From Brachybacterium sp. SGAir0954 (GTDB lineage Bacteria; Actinomycetota; Actinomycetes; Actinomycetales; Dermabacteraceae), in the NCBI RefSeq assembly GCF_005490785.1, contig NZ_CP027295.1, positions 930,001 to 994,000 of the forward strand: a stretch of DNA of 64,000 nt, given 5' to 3'. Within the stretch, counting starts at the first letter, position 1. Every line of letters starts with the position of its first letter. Below are positions 34,359 through 45,135 of the stretch, piece after piece. The translations under genes and the position numbers were made by a program. Below the pieces are notes generated by a model. It saw only the letters and a list, made by a program, of their open reading frames with translations. It made no database searches and was not told the DNA's origin.

Positions 34359-35510
34359 ATGTACAACCGCAGAGACTTCCTGGTGGGGGCGACGGCCGCG
34401 GCGGCCGTCCTGGGACTGGCCGCGTGCGGCGGCAGCGGAGCCGGCTCCGGCGGCCCCGACACCGACGCCGCCCCGAGCGACCAGACCGTGGGCGTCGCGA
34501 TGCCCACCCAGACCTACGAGCGCTGGGTCGCCGACGGCAACAACATCAAGAAGGGCCTCGAGGAGAAGGGGTTCACCGTCGACATGCAGTACGCCGACGA
34601 CGACATCCCCACCCAGCAGCAGCAGATCGACCAGATGGTGAACAAGGGCGTGAGCGCCCTGCTCATCGCCTCGATCGACGGCGCCTCGCTGTCCTCGCAG
34701 CTCGACGCCGCGGCCGCGGCCGGGATCCCGGTCATCGCCTACGACCGCCTGCTCACCGACAGCGAGAACGTCGACTTCTACGTCACCTTCGACAACTACA
34801 AGGTGGGCGTGAACCAGGCCAACGCGCTGCTGTTCGGCCTGGGGCTGCTCGACGAGAAGTTCGAGAAGGCCGCCGACGCCCCGAAGGGCCCGCTCAACGT
34901 CGAGCTCTTCGCCGGCTCCCTCGACGACAACAACGCCCACCTGTTCTGGAAGGGCGCGATCGACACCCTCCAGCCCTACTTCGACGACAAGACCCTCACG
35001 GTCCTCTCGGGGCAGATGGACATCGAGCAGGCCGCCACCCAGCGCTGGGAGCAGGAGACCGCCCAGAAGCGCATGGAGAACCTGCTGACCACGCACTACA
35101 ACGGCGGCCAGGAGCTGGCCGGCGTGCTCGCCCCCGCTGATCCGCTCTCCCGCGGCATCATCAACGCCCTGCAGAACGCGGGCCTGGGCCCCACCCTCGA
35201 GGACGGCCTGCCCGTCGTCACCGGCCAGGACGCGGAGATCGCCTCGATCAAGCTCATCGCCGACGGCGTGCAGTCCTCGACGATCTTCAAGGACACCCGC
35301 CAGCTCGCCGAGCAGGCCATCGTCGCCGCGGAGTCCATCCTCAAGGGCGAGGACCCCGAGGCCAACGACACCGAGACCTACGACAACGGCGTGAAGGTCG
35401 TGCCCTCGTACCTGCTCGAGGTCCAGATGGTGCTCGAGAGCAACTACAAGGAGATCCTCGTCGACTCCGGCTACTACACCGAGGAGCAGGTGAGCTCCGG
35501 CCAGCTCTGA
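34359..35510 (+). CDS. chvE: ChvE-type multiple-sugar-binding lipoprotein
   Basis: A 383-residue cluster-D binding protein of the ChvE/XylF group. The N terminus NRRDFLVGATAA leads to a GLAAC lipobox (Cys23). The mature part shows VGVAMPTQTYERWVADG, ADDDIPTQQQQIDQMVNKG, LLIASIDG and IAYDRLL, then DNNAHLFWKGA, all in the order of ChvE. ChvE homologues bind arabinose, galactose, xylose and related sugars. AGGAG precedes the ATG. A strong hairpin separates it from the ATPase gene. Regulation by the neighbouring LacI protein is likely. Confidence 0.92.
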   Translation: MYNRRDFLVGATAAAAVLGLAACGGSGAGSGGPDTDAAPSDQTVGVAMPTQTYERWVADGNNIKKGLEEKGFTVDMQYADDDIPTQQQQIDQMVNKGVSALLIASIDGASLSSQLDAAAAAGIPVIAYDRLLTDSENVDFYVTFDNYKVGVNQANALLFGLGLLDEKFEKAADAPKGPLNVELFAGSLDDNNAHLFWKGAIDTLQPYFDDKTLTVLSGQMDIEQAATQRWEQETAQKRMENLLTTHYNGGQELAGVLAPADPLSRGIINALQNAGLGPTLEDGLPVVTGQDAEIASIKLIADGVQSSTIFKDTRQLAEQAIVAAESILKGEDPEANDTETYDNGVKVVPSYLLEVQMVLESNYKEILVDSGYYTEEQVSSGQL

Positions 35511-35533
35511 GCCGCAGCCCCGCGATATCCGAC

Positions 35534-35564
35534 GGGGTCCCGGCGCGCCCCGCGCCGGGACCCC
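35534..35564 (+). terminator. Intercistronic hairpin (attenuator or mRNA stabiliser)
   Basis: GGGGTCCCGGCGCG (35534-35547) is the exact reverse complement of CGCGCCGGGACCCC (35551-35564), a 14-bp stem with a 3-base loop, 24 bp past the binding protein stop and just before the AGGAGGT of the ATPase gene. Such hairpins after binding protein genes usually keep the binding protein in excess over the membrane parts (known for maltose and other ABC operons). Confidence 0.7.
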
Positions 35565-35581
35565 CGACCCCAGGAGGTCCC

Positions 35582-37123
<1,542 letters not shown>

Positions 37124-37132
37124 GCGCGCCTC

Positions 37133-38314
37133 ATGGCCGGAACTTCTGACATCAGGGAGCTGCTGACGCGCAACATGCGCTCGAGCGGCATCTACATCGC
37201 GTTCGTGTTCATCATCGTGCTGTTCACGATCCTCACGGGCGGCCAGCTGCTGAGCCCGGGCAACCTCACGAACCTCGTGCTGCAGTACTCCTACATCCTC
37301 ATCCTCGCGATCGGCATGGTGCTGATCATCGTGGCCGGGCACATCGACCTCTCGGTGGGCTCCGTGGTCGCGCTGACGGGCGCCGTCGCCGCCGTCGTCG
37401 TGATCGGGAACGGCCTGCCCTGGTGGGTGGGCGTGCTCGCCGCGCTCGGCACGGGCGCCCTCGTGGGCCTGTGGCAGGGCTTCTGGGTCGCGTTCGTGGG
37501 CATCCCCGCGTTCATCGTCACCCTCGCCGGCATGCTGATCTTCCGGGGCCTCACGATGCAGGTGCTCGGCAACGTCTCGCTCTCGCCGTTCCCGCGCGAG
37601 TACCAGTACATCTCCGGCGGCTTCCTCAACGGGCTGCTGGGCGGCAACGGCTTCGACGCCTTCACCCTGTTCCTCGCGGCCGCGCTGATCGTCGTCTACG
37701 CGGTCCAGCAGTACCGGGGCCGCCTCGCGAAGCTCACGTACAAGCAGCAGGTCGAGGCGCAGTTCCTCTTCTGGATCAAGACCGCGGCCGTGGCGCTCGT
37801 GGTCATGGCCTTCGCCTGGCAGCTCGCGCACTCGCGCGGTCTGCCGGTGGTGCTGATCCTGCTCGCCGCGCTGATCCTCATCTACGGCTTCGTCAGCCAG
37901 CGCACGATCTTCGGCCGGCACATCTACGCGATGGGCGGCAACCTGCAGGCCGCGCAGCTCTCCGGCGTGAAGACGCGGCGGGTGAACATGTGGCTGTTCG
38001 TCAACATGGGCCTGCTCTCCGCGGTCGCGGGCATCGTCTACTCGGCCCGCTCGAACAGCGCCCAGCCGGGCGCGGGGAACATGTTCGAGCTCGACGCGAT
38101 CGCGGCCGCGTTCATCGGCGGCGCGGCGGTCACGGGCGGCGTGGGCAAGGTCCACGGCGCGATCATCGGCGGCCTGATCATGGCCGTCATGTCCAACGGC
38201 ATGCAGATCATGGGCATCGACCAGTCCACGCAGTCCGTGGTGCGCGGCGTGGTGCTGCTGATCGCCGTGGCCTTCGACGTCTGGAACAAGAAGCGCTCGC
38301 AGAGCGGTGCGTGA
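37133..38314 (+). CDS. gguB: CUT2 sugar ABC transporter permease (GguB type)
   Basis: A 393-residue membrane protein of the BPD_transp_2 family with about ten helices. Typical CUT2 blocks are AIGMVLIIVAGHIDLSVGSVVAL and VGIPAFIVTLAGMLIFRG, and the ATPase-contact region FGRHIYAMGGNLQAAQLSGVKT. A longer loop near YRGRLAKLTYKQQVEAQF is as in XylH/GguB proteins. It starts nine bases after the ATPase stop. It completes the ChvE-GguA-GguB importer for arabinose or related monosaccharides. Confidence 0.95.
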   Translation: MAGTSDIRELLTRNMRSSGIYIAFVFIIVLFTILTGGQLLSPGNLTNLVLQYSYILILAIGMVLIIVAGHIDLSVGSVVALTGAVAAVVVIGNGLPWWVGVLAALGTGALVGLWQGFWVAFVGIPAFIVTLAGMLIFRGLTMQVLGNVSLSPFPREYQYISGGFLNGLLGGNGFDAFTLFLAAALIVVYAVQQYRGRLAKLTYKQQVEAQFLFWIKTAAVALVVMAFAWQLAHSRGLPVVLILLAALILIYGFVSQRTIFGRHIYAMGGNLQAAQLSGVKTRRVNMWLFVNMGLLSAVAGIVYSARSNSAQPGAGNMFELDAIAAAFIGGAAVTGGVGKVHGAIIGGLIMAVMSNGMQIMGIDQSTQSVVRGVVLLIAVAFDVWNKKRSQSGA

Positions 38315-38315
38315 C

Positions 38316-38341
38316 CCGTGCGGGGAGCACTCCCCGCACGG
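38316..38341 (+). terminator. Terminator hairpin after the ChvE-type importer
   Basis: CCGTGCGGGGAG (38316-38327) pairs perfectly with CTCCCCGCACGG (38330-38341), beginning right after the permease stop codon. It is followed by TCCCCTC and then by a second hairpin, so it probably ends the operon. Confidence 0.8.
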
Positions 38342-38348
38342 TCCCCTC

Positions 38349-38396
38349 GGAGCCCGCTCGCCGGCATCGGACCCCCGGTGCCGACGGGCGGGCTCC
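38349..38396 (+). terminator. Second, longer hairpin in tandem
   Basis: GGAGCCCGC (38349-38357) pairs with GCGGGCTCC (38388-38396), enclosing a further short CCGGC/GCCGG-type pairing. Together with the preceding hairpin it makes a double terminator in front of the next operon. Confidence 0.6.
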
Positions 38397-38541
38397 GTCG
38401 TGCGCGGATGACGCGCCGGAGTGGCCGGTGACCAGGCGCGACGCACCGTGATCCGATCGTGACGGCAGAAGCGATGACAACGTGAGAAACTCGCCCCAGC
38501 CGCGGGGTCGCGGCAGTGGGAACTCATCAAAGGAGATGGCC

Positions 38542-39804
38542 ATGTCCACGAAGAACCGGATCACCCGACGCAGCGCGTTCGCCCTGGGCGGCGCGACCAT
38601 GGCGGCGGCGGGCCTCGCGGCCTGCGGCGGCAACACCGGTGGCCTCACCGGGGGCGGCGGCAGCGACGGCGGGGGCGGGGCGCTCTCGCAGTGGTACCAC
38701 CAGTACGGCGAGGAGGGCACGCAGCAGGCCGCGAACTCCTACGCCGCGGACTACCCCGACGCGAAGGTCACCGTGAACTGGGTGACCGGCGACTACGCCA
38801 CGAAGCTCTCCACCGCCCTGCTCTCCGGCGGCGGGGTCGACGTCTTCGAGAACAACGGCATCGCCGTGGACCAGGCCGAGCAGGGCCGCTACGTGGACCT
38901 CACCGACATCATGGAGCCGGCCAAGGGCTCCTTCAACGAGGCCTCGCTGGGCCCCGTGACCATCGGGGACAAGATCTGGGGCGTCCCGATGATCGTGGAC
39001 CCGCAGCACTTCTACTACCGCAAGTCGCTCTTCGAGGCCGCCGGCATCGAGGTCCCCACGACCTGGGAGGACCTCGTCGCCGCGGCCACCGAGCTCACCA
39101 CGGACAAGCAGAAGGGCCTGTTCCTCGGGAACAACTTCGACGCGAACGCCTGGGCGATGGTCTGGGCCGCGGGCGGCTCTCCGCTGAACGAGGCGAAGGA
39201 CGCCGTCGCCTACAACACCCCCGGCTACGCCGAGGGCCTGGGCTCGATCCACACCATGCAGAAGGACGGCGTGCTCCTCACCGGCGCCCCCTCGGACTGG
39301 ACCGACCCGGCGGCCTTCTCCTCCGGTCTCTCCGCGATCACCTGGGGCGGCTGCTGGGCGCTGCCGGCCCTCGAGGCCGCGCACGACGACATCGGCGTGT
39401 TCCCGCATCCGGCCGTCGGCTCCGGCGGCAAGGAGGTCGCCTTCATGGGCGGCTGGAACGCGCAGGTCGCGGGCAACTCGGAGAACATCGAGGCGGCCAA
39501 GGAGTTCGTGAAGTGGCTGTGGATCGACCAGACCGAGCACCAGACGGACTGGTCGCTCAGCTACGGCTTCCACATCCCGCCGGTCACCGCGACCGCGGAC
39601 CAGGCGGAGGCGCTCAAGACCGGCAACGGTCTCGAGATCGCGACCATGGCCAAGGAGATCGGCGTGACCGGCACCCCCGAGTGGACGGGCGCCATGGACA
39701 CCCCGCGCCTCGACGCCGTCTCGAACATCCTCAAGAACGGCGCCGACCCCGCCGAGGAGCTCGCGAAGGCCGAGAAGGCGAGCAACGAGGCGATGGCGTC
39801 GTGA
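38542..39804 (+). CDS. Sugar ABC transporter substrate-binding lipoprotein
   Basis: A 420-residue cluster-B binding protein with a twin-arginine signal TRRSAFALGGATM and lipobox GLAAC (Cys28), followed by a Gly-rich linker. The mature part has LSQWYHQYGEEGTQQAANSYAAD and VTGDYATKLSTALLSGGG, with VFENNGIAVDQAEQG, as in CUT1 receptors. The ATG at 38542 has AGGAG six bases upstream; the ATG at 38536 is too close to it. Two permeases and a GH43 enzyme follow in one operon, so an arabinose- or galactose-containing oligosaccharide is the likely ligand. Confidence 0.92.
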   Translation: MSTKNRITRRSAFALGGATMAAAGLAACGGNTGGLTGGGGSDGGGGALSQWYHQYGEEGTQQAANSYAADYPDAKVTVNWVTGDYATKLSTALLSGGGVDVFENNGIAVDQAEQGRYVDLTDIMEPAKGSFNEASLGPVTIGDKIWGVPMIVDPQHFYYRKSLFEAAGIEVPTTWEDLVAAATELTTDKQKGLFLGNNFDANAWAMVWAAGGSPLNEAKDAVAYNTPGYAEGLGSIHTMQKDGVLLTGAPSDWTDPAAFSSGLSAITWGGCWALPALEAAHDDIGVFPHPAVGSGGKEVAFMGGWNAQVAGNSENIEAAKEFVKWLWIDQTEHQTDWSLSYGFHIPPVTATADQAEALKTGNGLEIATMAKEIGVTGTPEWTGAMDTPRLDAVSNILKNGADPAEELAKAEKASNEAMAS

Positions 39805-40796
39805 GCGTCCAGGCCCCGGCGCGCGCCCGCGGGCGCGCGCCGGACCGCACCGGCCCCACGCGCATCAAGGGCAACGGCCTCGCCTTCTGGCTGTTCTTCA
39901 CGCCCTTCCTCGTGGGCCTCGTGGTCTTCACGATCGTGCCCCTGATCTGGGGCGCCACGCTGAGCCTGTTCGAGGCGAAGGGCACCGTGCTGCCCACGGA
40001 CTTCGTGGGCCTCGCGAACTTCCGCCACTTCCTCGTGGACACGGCCTTCCTGAAGTCCCTGCGCACCTTCACCGTCTTCGCGCTGTTCATCGTGCCGGTG
40101 ACGATGGTCTGCTCCCTGGGCCTCGCGGTGCTCGTCAACGGGCTGCCGCGCTTCCAGTCCTTCTACCGCTCGGTGTTCTTCCTGCCCACGGCGTGCAGCT
40201 ACGTCGTGGCCTGCGTGGTGTGGCGGCTGTCGCTGTTCAACGGGCTCGAGTCCGGGATCGTCAACCAGATCCTCGGCGCGTTCGGCCTGGACGCGATCTC
40301 GCAGTGGCTCTCCGCCTCGCCGTACTGGTGGATCGTGCTGGTCTCGGTGCGCCTGTGGCTGCAGGTGGGCTTCTACATGCTGCTGTTCCTCGCGGGGCTG
40401 CAGGCGATCCCCTCGCAGCTCTACGAGGCCGCCGCGGTGGACGGCCTGAGCCCCGGCGGCTTCCGGATGTTCCGCCTCATCACCCTCCCGCAGCTGCGCA
40501 CGACCTTCGCGGCGGTGCTGCTGCTCCTGCTCATCGCCGCCTTCCAGGCCTTCGACGAGTTCTACAACCTCACCGGCAACAACCCCGAGACGAGGCCCCC
40601 GCTCGTGTACCTCTACAACATCGCGCTCGGGTCCCAGCAGGACTTCGGCACCGGCTCGGCGGGCGCGCTCGTGCTCACCGCGATCATGGTCGTCGCCGGC
40701 CTGCTGCAGACGGGCCTCCTGGGCTTCGGCAGCAACGACGAGGGCCGCCGGCGGTTCGCCCTGCGGCTGCGCCGCGGCGGGAGGAGCTCACGATGA
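39801..40796 (+). CDS. CUT1 sugar ABC transporter permease (MalF type)
   Basis: A 331-residue membrane protein with a basic N terminus, six predicted helices and the EAA loop YEAAAVDGLSPGGFRMFRLITLP. It begins with GTG overlapping the binding protein stop (GTGA) and ends overlapping the next permease start (ATGA). FNLTG-type residues in DEFYNLTGNNPETRPPLVYL mark the MalF side. No ATPase gene is near. Confidence 0.92.
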   Translation: MSVQAPARARGRAPDRTGPTRIKGNGLAFWLFFTPFLVGLVVFTIVPLIWGATLSLFEAKGTVLPTDFVGLANFRHFLVDTAFLKSLRTFTVFALFIVPVTMVCSLGLAVLVNGLPRFQSFYRSVFFLPTACSYVVACVVWRLSLFNGLESGIVNQILGAFGLDAISQWLSASPYWWIVLVSVRLWLQVGFYMLLFLAGLQAIPSQLYEAAAVDGLSPGGFRMFRLITLPQLRTTFAAVLLLLLIAAFQAFDEFYNLTGNNPETRPPLVYLYNIALGSQQDFGTGSAGALVLTAIMVVAGLLQTGLLGFGSNDEGRRRFALRLRRGGRSSR

Positions 40797-41647
40797 CCGC
40801 CCAGATGCACATCGTCGGCTCCGGCCGCCGCAGCACGGGCCTCGTGCTGCGCTACGTGGTCGCCTCGGTGCTCGCGCTCGTCTTCCTCATCCCGTTCTAC
40901 GCGATGGTGAAGACGGCGCTGTCCACGAACGAGGAGATCTACACGAGCGAGTTCACGCTCTGGCCCGCGCACCCCCAGTGGCAGCGGATCCCGGAGCTGT
41001 TCGCCGATCCGCTGTTCCTCGCGGCGCTGCGGAACTCCGCGATCATGGCGGCGGTCTCGACCTCGCTGTCGATCCTCATCGCGGCGCTCGCCGGGTACGC
41101 CCTCGCGCGGATCCCGCACCGGGCCGCGAAGCCCATGTTCATGCTGGTGATCATCGTGCTGCTGGTGCCGGCGACCACGGCCTTCGTCCCGAACTTCATC
41201 ATCGTGGCGAGCCTGGGCTGGATCGGCACCCTGCGCGGCCTCATCATCCCGGGCCTGTTCAGCGCGTTCAACGTATTCCTGTTCCGGCAGTTCTACCTGG
41301 GCTTCCCGCGCGAGGTGGAGGAGGCGGCGTACATCGACGGCGCGGGCTTCTTCCGCACCTTCTTCACGGTGGTCTTCCCCAACACGCTGCCCTTCGCCTC
41401 CGCGCTCACCGTGCTCGGGCTGATCGGCTCGTGGAACGCGTTCCTGTGGCCGCTCGTAGTCGCGGGCAACGGGCAGGGCGCGATGACGGTGCAGATCTAC
41501 CTGTCCTCGTTCCTCACGGCGCAGACCTTCGACTACGGCGGGTTGTTCATGGCCGCGACGATCAGCCTGCTGCCGGTGCTGCTGGTGTTCTTCATCCTGC
41601 AGCGCTTCCTCGTGGCCGGCATCGCGGCCACCGGGCTGAAGGGATGA
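40793..41647 (+). CDS. CUT1 sugar ABC transporter permease (MalG type)
   Basis: A 284-residue membrane protein with six helices and the EAA loop VEEAAYIDGAGFFRTFFTVVFP, ending in RFLVAGIAATGLKG as is usual for MalG-type partners. Four-base overlaps with both the upstream permease and the downstream GH43 gene show a tightly coupled operon of four genes (38542-42579). Confidence 0.93.
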   Translation: MTAQMHIVGSGRRSTGLVLRYVVASVLALVFLIPFYAMVKTALSTNEEIYTSEFTLWPAHPQWQRIPELFADPLFLAALRNSAIMAAVSTSLSILIAALAGYALARIPHRAAKPMFMLVIIVLLVPATTAFVPNFIIVASLGWIGTLRGLIIPGLFSAFNVFLFRQFYLGFPREVEEAAYIDGAGFFRTFFTVVFPNTLPFASALTVLGLIGSWNAFLWPLVVAGNGQGAMTVQIYLSSFLTAQTFDYGGLFMAATISLLPVLLVFFILQRFLVAGIAATGLKG

Positions 41648-42579
41648 GCGCGGCCGTCCCCGCCTGGGACGTGCCGCTCGCCGACCCCGACGTGGTCCGC
41701 GTGCCCGGCGGCTGGATCGCCTACGGCACCGGACCCGTCGAGGACGGCCGCGCCGTGCCCGCGGCCGTCAGCACGGACCTCGTCACCTGGCGCGGGATCG
41801 GGAACGTCCTCGAGGCGCTCGCGCCGGAGGCGGGGGAGTCCTACTGGGCGCCGGAGGTGTGCGAGCGCGACGGCGCCTGGTGGATGTACTACTCCGTGGG
41901 CCACGGCGACCGCGGCCACCTGATCCGGGTGGCGCGGGCGGAGGTCCCGCAGGGGCCGTTCCGGGACCAGGGCCTCGTGCTCACCCCGCACGAGCGCTTC
42001 GCGATCGACGCCTCCCCGTGCCGCCTGCCCGACGGCCGCTGGTGGCTGTGGTTCGCGCGGGACGTGCTGGACCACGAGCGGCCCGGCACGCACCTCGCGG
42101 GTGCGGAGCTGCTGACGCCGACGACCCTCGGCCCCGTGCGCGAGGTGCTCGCCCCGTACGCGGACTGGCAGGTCTTCGCCCACGACCGCGAGATGTACGG
42201 GCAGGTGCTGGACTGGCACACGCTCGAGGGGCCGCATGCGGTGCTCGCGGGGGAGCGGCTGCTGCTCACCTTCTCGGGCGGGTCGTGGCAGGGCCCCGGC
42301 TATCGCACCGCGTGGGCCTGGGCCTCCGGGCCGGAGGGACCGTGGACGGTGCCCCCGGCGGGGGAGGACGTGCTCCTCGCGACCGACGCCGAGCTCATCG
42401 GCCCCGGTCACGACTCGTGCACCGTGGGGCCGGACGGCGCCGCGGTCATCGCGTTCCACGCGTGGGACGCGGCGGGCACGGCGCGCTTCATGCACCTGCG
42501 CGAGCTCGAGGTGGACCCGGTGGGTCCGGGGCTGCGCGTGGGCGGGCCCGTCGGCGCCCCGACGGGCGCGGCCGGGTGA
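41644..42579 (+). CDS. Cytoplasmic GH43-family glycosidase (probable arabinosidase)
   Basis: A 311-residue single-domain five-bladed propeller enzyme without signal peptide. The three GH43 acidic residues are placed as Asp14 in LADPDVVR, Asp122 in FAIDASPCRL and Glu195 in HTLEGPHAVL, with the late block AELIGPGHDSCT that is common in this family. It would cleave an imported oligosaccharide, probably arabinofuranosyl or arabinan-derived. The substrate is inferred from context. It is last in the importer operon and its ATG overlaps the permease stop (ATGA). Its product would feed araA. Confidence 0.82.
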   Translation: MSAAVPAWDVPLADPDVVRVPGGWIAYGTGPVEDGRAVPAAVSTDLVTWRGIGNVLEALAPEAGESYWAPEVCERDGAWWMYYSVGHGDRGHLIRVARAEVPQGPFRDQGLVLTPHERFAIDASPCRLPDGRWWLWFARDVLDHERPGTHLAGAELLTPTTLGPVREVLAPYADWQVFAHDREMYGQVLDWHTLEGPHAVLAGERLLLTFSGGSWQGPGYRTAWAWASGPEGPWTVPPAGEDVLLATDAELIGPGHDSCTVGPDGAAVIAFHAWDAAGTARFMHLRELEVDPVGPGLRVGGPVGAPTGAAG

Positions 42580-42630
42580 CGGCCCGCCCGCGGGGTCGCC
42601 GCTGGCCCGTGCGGGAGATCCGCGCGGGTG

Positions 42631-42659
42631 TTGACCGTCACTTTACAACGATGTAGATT
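42631..42659 (+). promoter_or_regulatory. Promoter with LacI-type operator site B
   Basis: A -35 TTGACC (42631-42636), 17-base spacer and -10 TAGATT (42654-42659) lead to the binding protein gene at 42795. The spacer and -10 hold TTTACAACGATGTAGA (42642-42657), a close copy of the motif TCTACAACGTTGTAGA. Bound repressor would cover the polymerase site. The promoter core aligns base by base with that of the arabinanase gene at 47744-47772. Confidence 0.75.
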
Positions 42660-42794
42660 CTCGCACGCGGTGCAGGGACCGCCGTGCACGACGACCGCGC
42701 GCGGCTCCCCGCTCGACACGCCGCACCTGACACCCCGCGTCGACCGGGCGGAGCAGCTCGCTCCCCCACGGCGCCCCACGAAGAGGTGGACACG

Positions 42795-44144
42795 ATGAAC
42801 CAAGGCTCCCCACGGAGGGCCGCAGGAGGACCTCGTCCTCGCATGACCCGCCGCTCGATGCTCCAGGGCCTCGGCGGCCTGGGCGCCCTCGGCGCGACCG
42901 GCTCCCTCGCCGCTTGCGGCAGCGCCGGCGCGCAGGGCGTCGGCGACCTCGCCTACTGGCACCTGCTCTCCGGGCCGGACGGCGTCACCATGACCGAGCT
43001 CGTCGACGGCTACACGGCGACCGACGGCGCCCCCGGCGTCAAGCAGACCGTGCTCGCCTGGGGCGCGCCGTACTACACGAAGCTCGCCATGGCCTCCTCC
43101 GGCGGCCGCGCCCCGGACCTCGCCGTCATGCACGCCGCGCGCGTGCCCGGCTACGCGCCCGGCGGCCTGCTCGACGAGTGGGACCTCGACCTGCTCGGCG
43201 AGTTCGGGGTGAAGAAGGAGGACTTCCCCGAGCTCATCTGGGACAAGATGGTCGTGGACGACAAGCTCACCTGCATCGCCCTGGACTCCCACCCGTTCGT
43301 CCTCTACTACAACACCGACATCGCGGACGCCGCCGGCGTGCTCGGCAGCGACGGCCTGCTGCTGCCGACGAACACCCCGGAGGACTTCCGCGAGCTCGCC
43401 CTCGAGCTCGGCGCGAAGTCCCCCAGCGGCTACGGCCTCTCCTGGGGCTACCTCGGTGACGGCTCCAACCAGTGGCGCATGTTCTCGACCTACTACACGC
43501 AGCTCGGCGGCACGATCGAGCTTCCCGAGGGCGGGACCATGCAGTACCAGGAGGAGCTCGTCGTGCAGACGGCGGAGTGGATCCTCTCGCTCATCGACGG
43601 CGAGGTCGGCAACCCCGGCAACGACGGCGGCACCGCGATCTCCGAGTTCGCGACCGGCAGCACCGGCGCCTTCTACGGCGGCGTCTGGGAGTCCGGCAGC
43701 TACCGCAACGAGGGCGTCCCCTTCGACATGACCGTCATCCCCGGCGTGTTCGGCGAGCCCGCGGCCTACGCCGACTCCCACTCCTTCGTGCTGCCCCACC
43801 AGAGCAGCCCGGACGAGGCCAAGCGCCGCTCCGTGCACGAGATGGTCGCCTACCTCCTGAAGAACTCGATCTCCTGGGCGGGCGCCGGTCACATCCCGGC
43901 GTACTCCCCGGTCGTGCAGGACCCGGCCTACGCGAAGCTGATCCCGCAGTCGCACTACGCGGACGCGATCGACCACCTCGTCTACGACCCGCCCGCCTGG
44001 TTCACCGGCTCGGGCAGCGACTTCCACACCTACTTCGGCAACGACATGCAGAACGTGTGGGCGCGCCGCACCTCCCCGCTCGAGGGCTGGAACGCCTTCG
44101 TCGCCCGCATCAACGACCTGCTCGCCAAGCCGAGCCCGATGTGA
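42795..44144 (+). CDS. Sugar ABC transporter substrate-binding lipoprotein
   Basis: A 449-residue cluster-B binding protein. The N terminus holds MTRRSMLQGLGGLGALG (twin-arginine type) and a lipobox SLAAC (Cys41). The mature part begins DLAYWHLLSGPDG and contains LAWGAPYYTKLAMASSGGRAPDLAVMH and MQYQEELVVQTAEW. The ATG at 42795 follows AAGAGGTGGA; an in-frame ATG at 42684 would start within the leader. The LacI-type site upstream, shared with arabinanase and GH51 genes, suggests that it binds arabinooligosaccharides. Confidence 0.92.
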   Translation: MNQGSPRRAAGGPRPRMTRRSMLQGLGGLGALGATGSLAACGSAGAQGVGDLAYWHLLSGPDGVTMTELVDGYTATDGAPGVKQTVLAWGAPYYTKLAMASSGGRAPDLAVMHAARVPGYAPGGLLDEWDLDLLGEFGVKKEDFPELIWDKMVVDDKLTCIALDSHPFVLYYNTDIADAAGVLGSDGLLLPTNTPEDFRELALELGAKSPSGYGLSWGYLGDGSNQWRMFSTYYTQLGGTIELPEGGTMQYQEELVVQTAEWILSLIDGEVGNPGNDGGTAISEFATGSTGAFYGGVWESGSYRNEGVPFDMTVIPGVFGEPAAYADSHSFVLPHQSSPDEAKRRSVHEMVAYLLKNSISWAGAGHIPAYSPVVQDPAYAKLIPQSHYADAIDHLVYDPPAWFTGSGSDFHTYFGNDMQNVWARRTSPLEGWNAFVARINDLLAKPSPM

Positions 44145-44169
44145 TCCGCCTCGTCGAAGGAGACGTGAG

Positions 44170-45135
44170 ATGACGACCGCTGACGGCGTGACCGTCCCCC
44201 GCACCAGCCCCCGCCCGAACGCCGCCCTCACGGGCGGCCCGATCAGCGAGGGGCGCCGCCGGCGCCGCCGCGCCGAGAACATCCGGGGCTGGGTCTACTG
44301 CCTGCCCTTCCTCATCGCCTTCGGGCTCTTCCTCATCTGGCCCACGATCTACGGGCTCTGGATGAGCTTCACGGGCACGAGCCTCGCCGGCACCAAGACC
44401 GGCTTCGTGGGCCTCGCGAACTGGACCGAGGCGCTCGGCGACGCGAACGTGTGGACGTCGCTCGCCAACACCGCCGTGTTCACCGTGCTCTCCTCGATCC
44501 CGCTCGTGCTCATCGCCATGGGGCTCGCGATCCTGGTCAACGTGGGCCTGCCGGGGCAGTGGTTCTGGCGCCTCGCGTTCTTCCTGCCGTTCCTGCTCGC
44601 CTCGACGGTGGTCTCGAAGTTCTGGAACTGGATGTACAACCCGCAGCTGGGCCTCGTGAACACGGTGCTGGGCTGGTTCGGGATCACCGGCCCGGCCTGG
44701 CTGCAGGATCCGAGCACCGCGATGATCTCCGTGGTCATCACGACCGTGTGGTGGACCATCGGCTTCAACTTCCTGCTCTACCTCGCCGCGCTGCAGAACA
44801 TCCCCGACCAGCTCTACGAGGCCGCGAGCCTCGACGGCGCGGGCCGCTGGCGGAAGTTCCGCTCGATCACGGTGCCGCAGCTCGCCCCGACCACCGTGCT
44901 GGTGCTCGTGCTGCAGCTGCTCTCCTCGCTGAAGGTCTTCGACCAGATCTACCAGATGACCTCCGGCGGCCCCGGCGGCGATACCCGCCCGGTCCTGCTG
45001 TACATCTACGAGGTGGGCTTCACGGGCTACCGCCTGGGCTACGCCTCCGCCATCTCCTACATCTTCTTCTTCATGATCATCATCGTCTCGCTCGCGTACA
45101 TGGTGATCTCCTCCCGACGGAGCGTGAAGGCATGA
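44170..45135 (+). CDS. CUT1 sugar ABC transporter permease (MalF type)
   Basis: A 321-residue membrane protein with a run of arginines before the first helix, six helices and the EAA loop YEAASLDGAGRWRKFRSITVP. TSGGPGGDTRPVLLYIYEVGF is the usual MalF-side region. A strong GAAGGAG precedes the ATG, 25 bp after the binding protein stop. Its stop overlaps the next permease start by four bases. Confidence 0.93.
   Translation: MTTADGVTVPRTSPRPNAALTGGPISEGRRRRRRAENIRGWVYCLPFLIAFGLFLIWPTIYGLWMSFTGTSLAGTKTGFVGLANWTEALGDANVWTSLANTAVFTVLSSIPLVLIAMGLAILVNVGLPGQWFWRLAFFLPFLLASTVVSKFWNWMYNPQLGLVNTVLGWFGITGPAWLQDPSTAMISVVITTVWWTIGFNFLLYLAALQNIPDQLYEAASLDGAGRWRKFRSITVPQLAPTTVLVLVLQLLSSLKVFDQIYQMTSGGPGGDTRPVLLYIYEVGFTGYRLGYASAISYIFFFMIIIVSLAYMVISSRRSVKA

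Noticed and set aside
38474-38489. Weak match to the TCTACAACGTTGTAGA motif before the binding protein gene at 38542
   Set aside because: Only the GACAACGT core fits and the right half is missing, so I do not count it as a fifth site; no good promoter boxes are seen around it.
42580-42630. GC-rich inverted repeats after the cytoplasmic GH43 gene
   Set aside because: Short CCCGC/GCGGG pairings exist but none is long or well placed enough to call a terminator.
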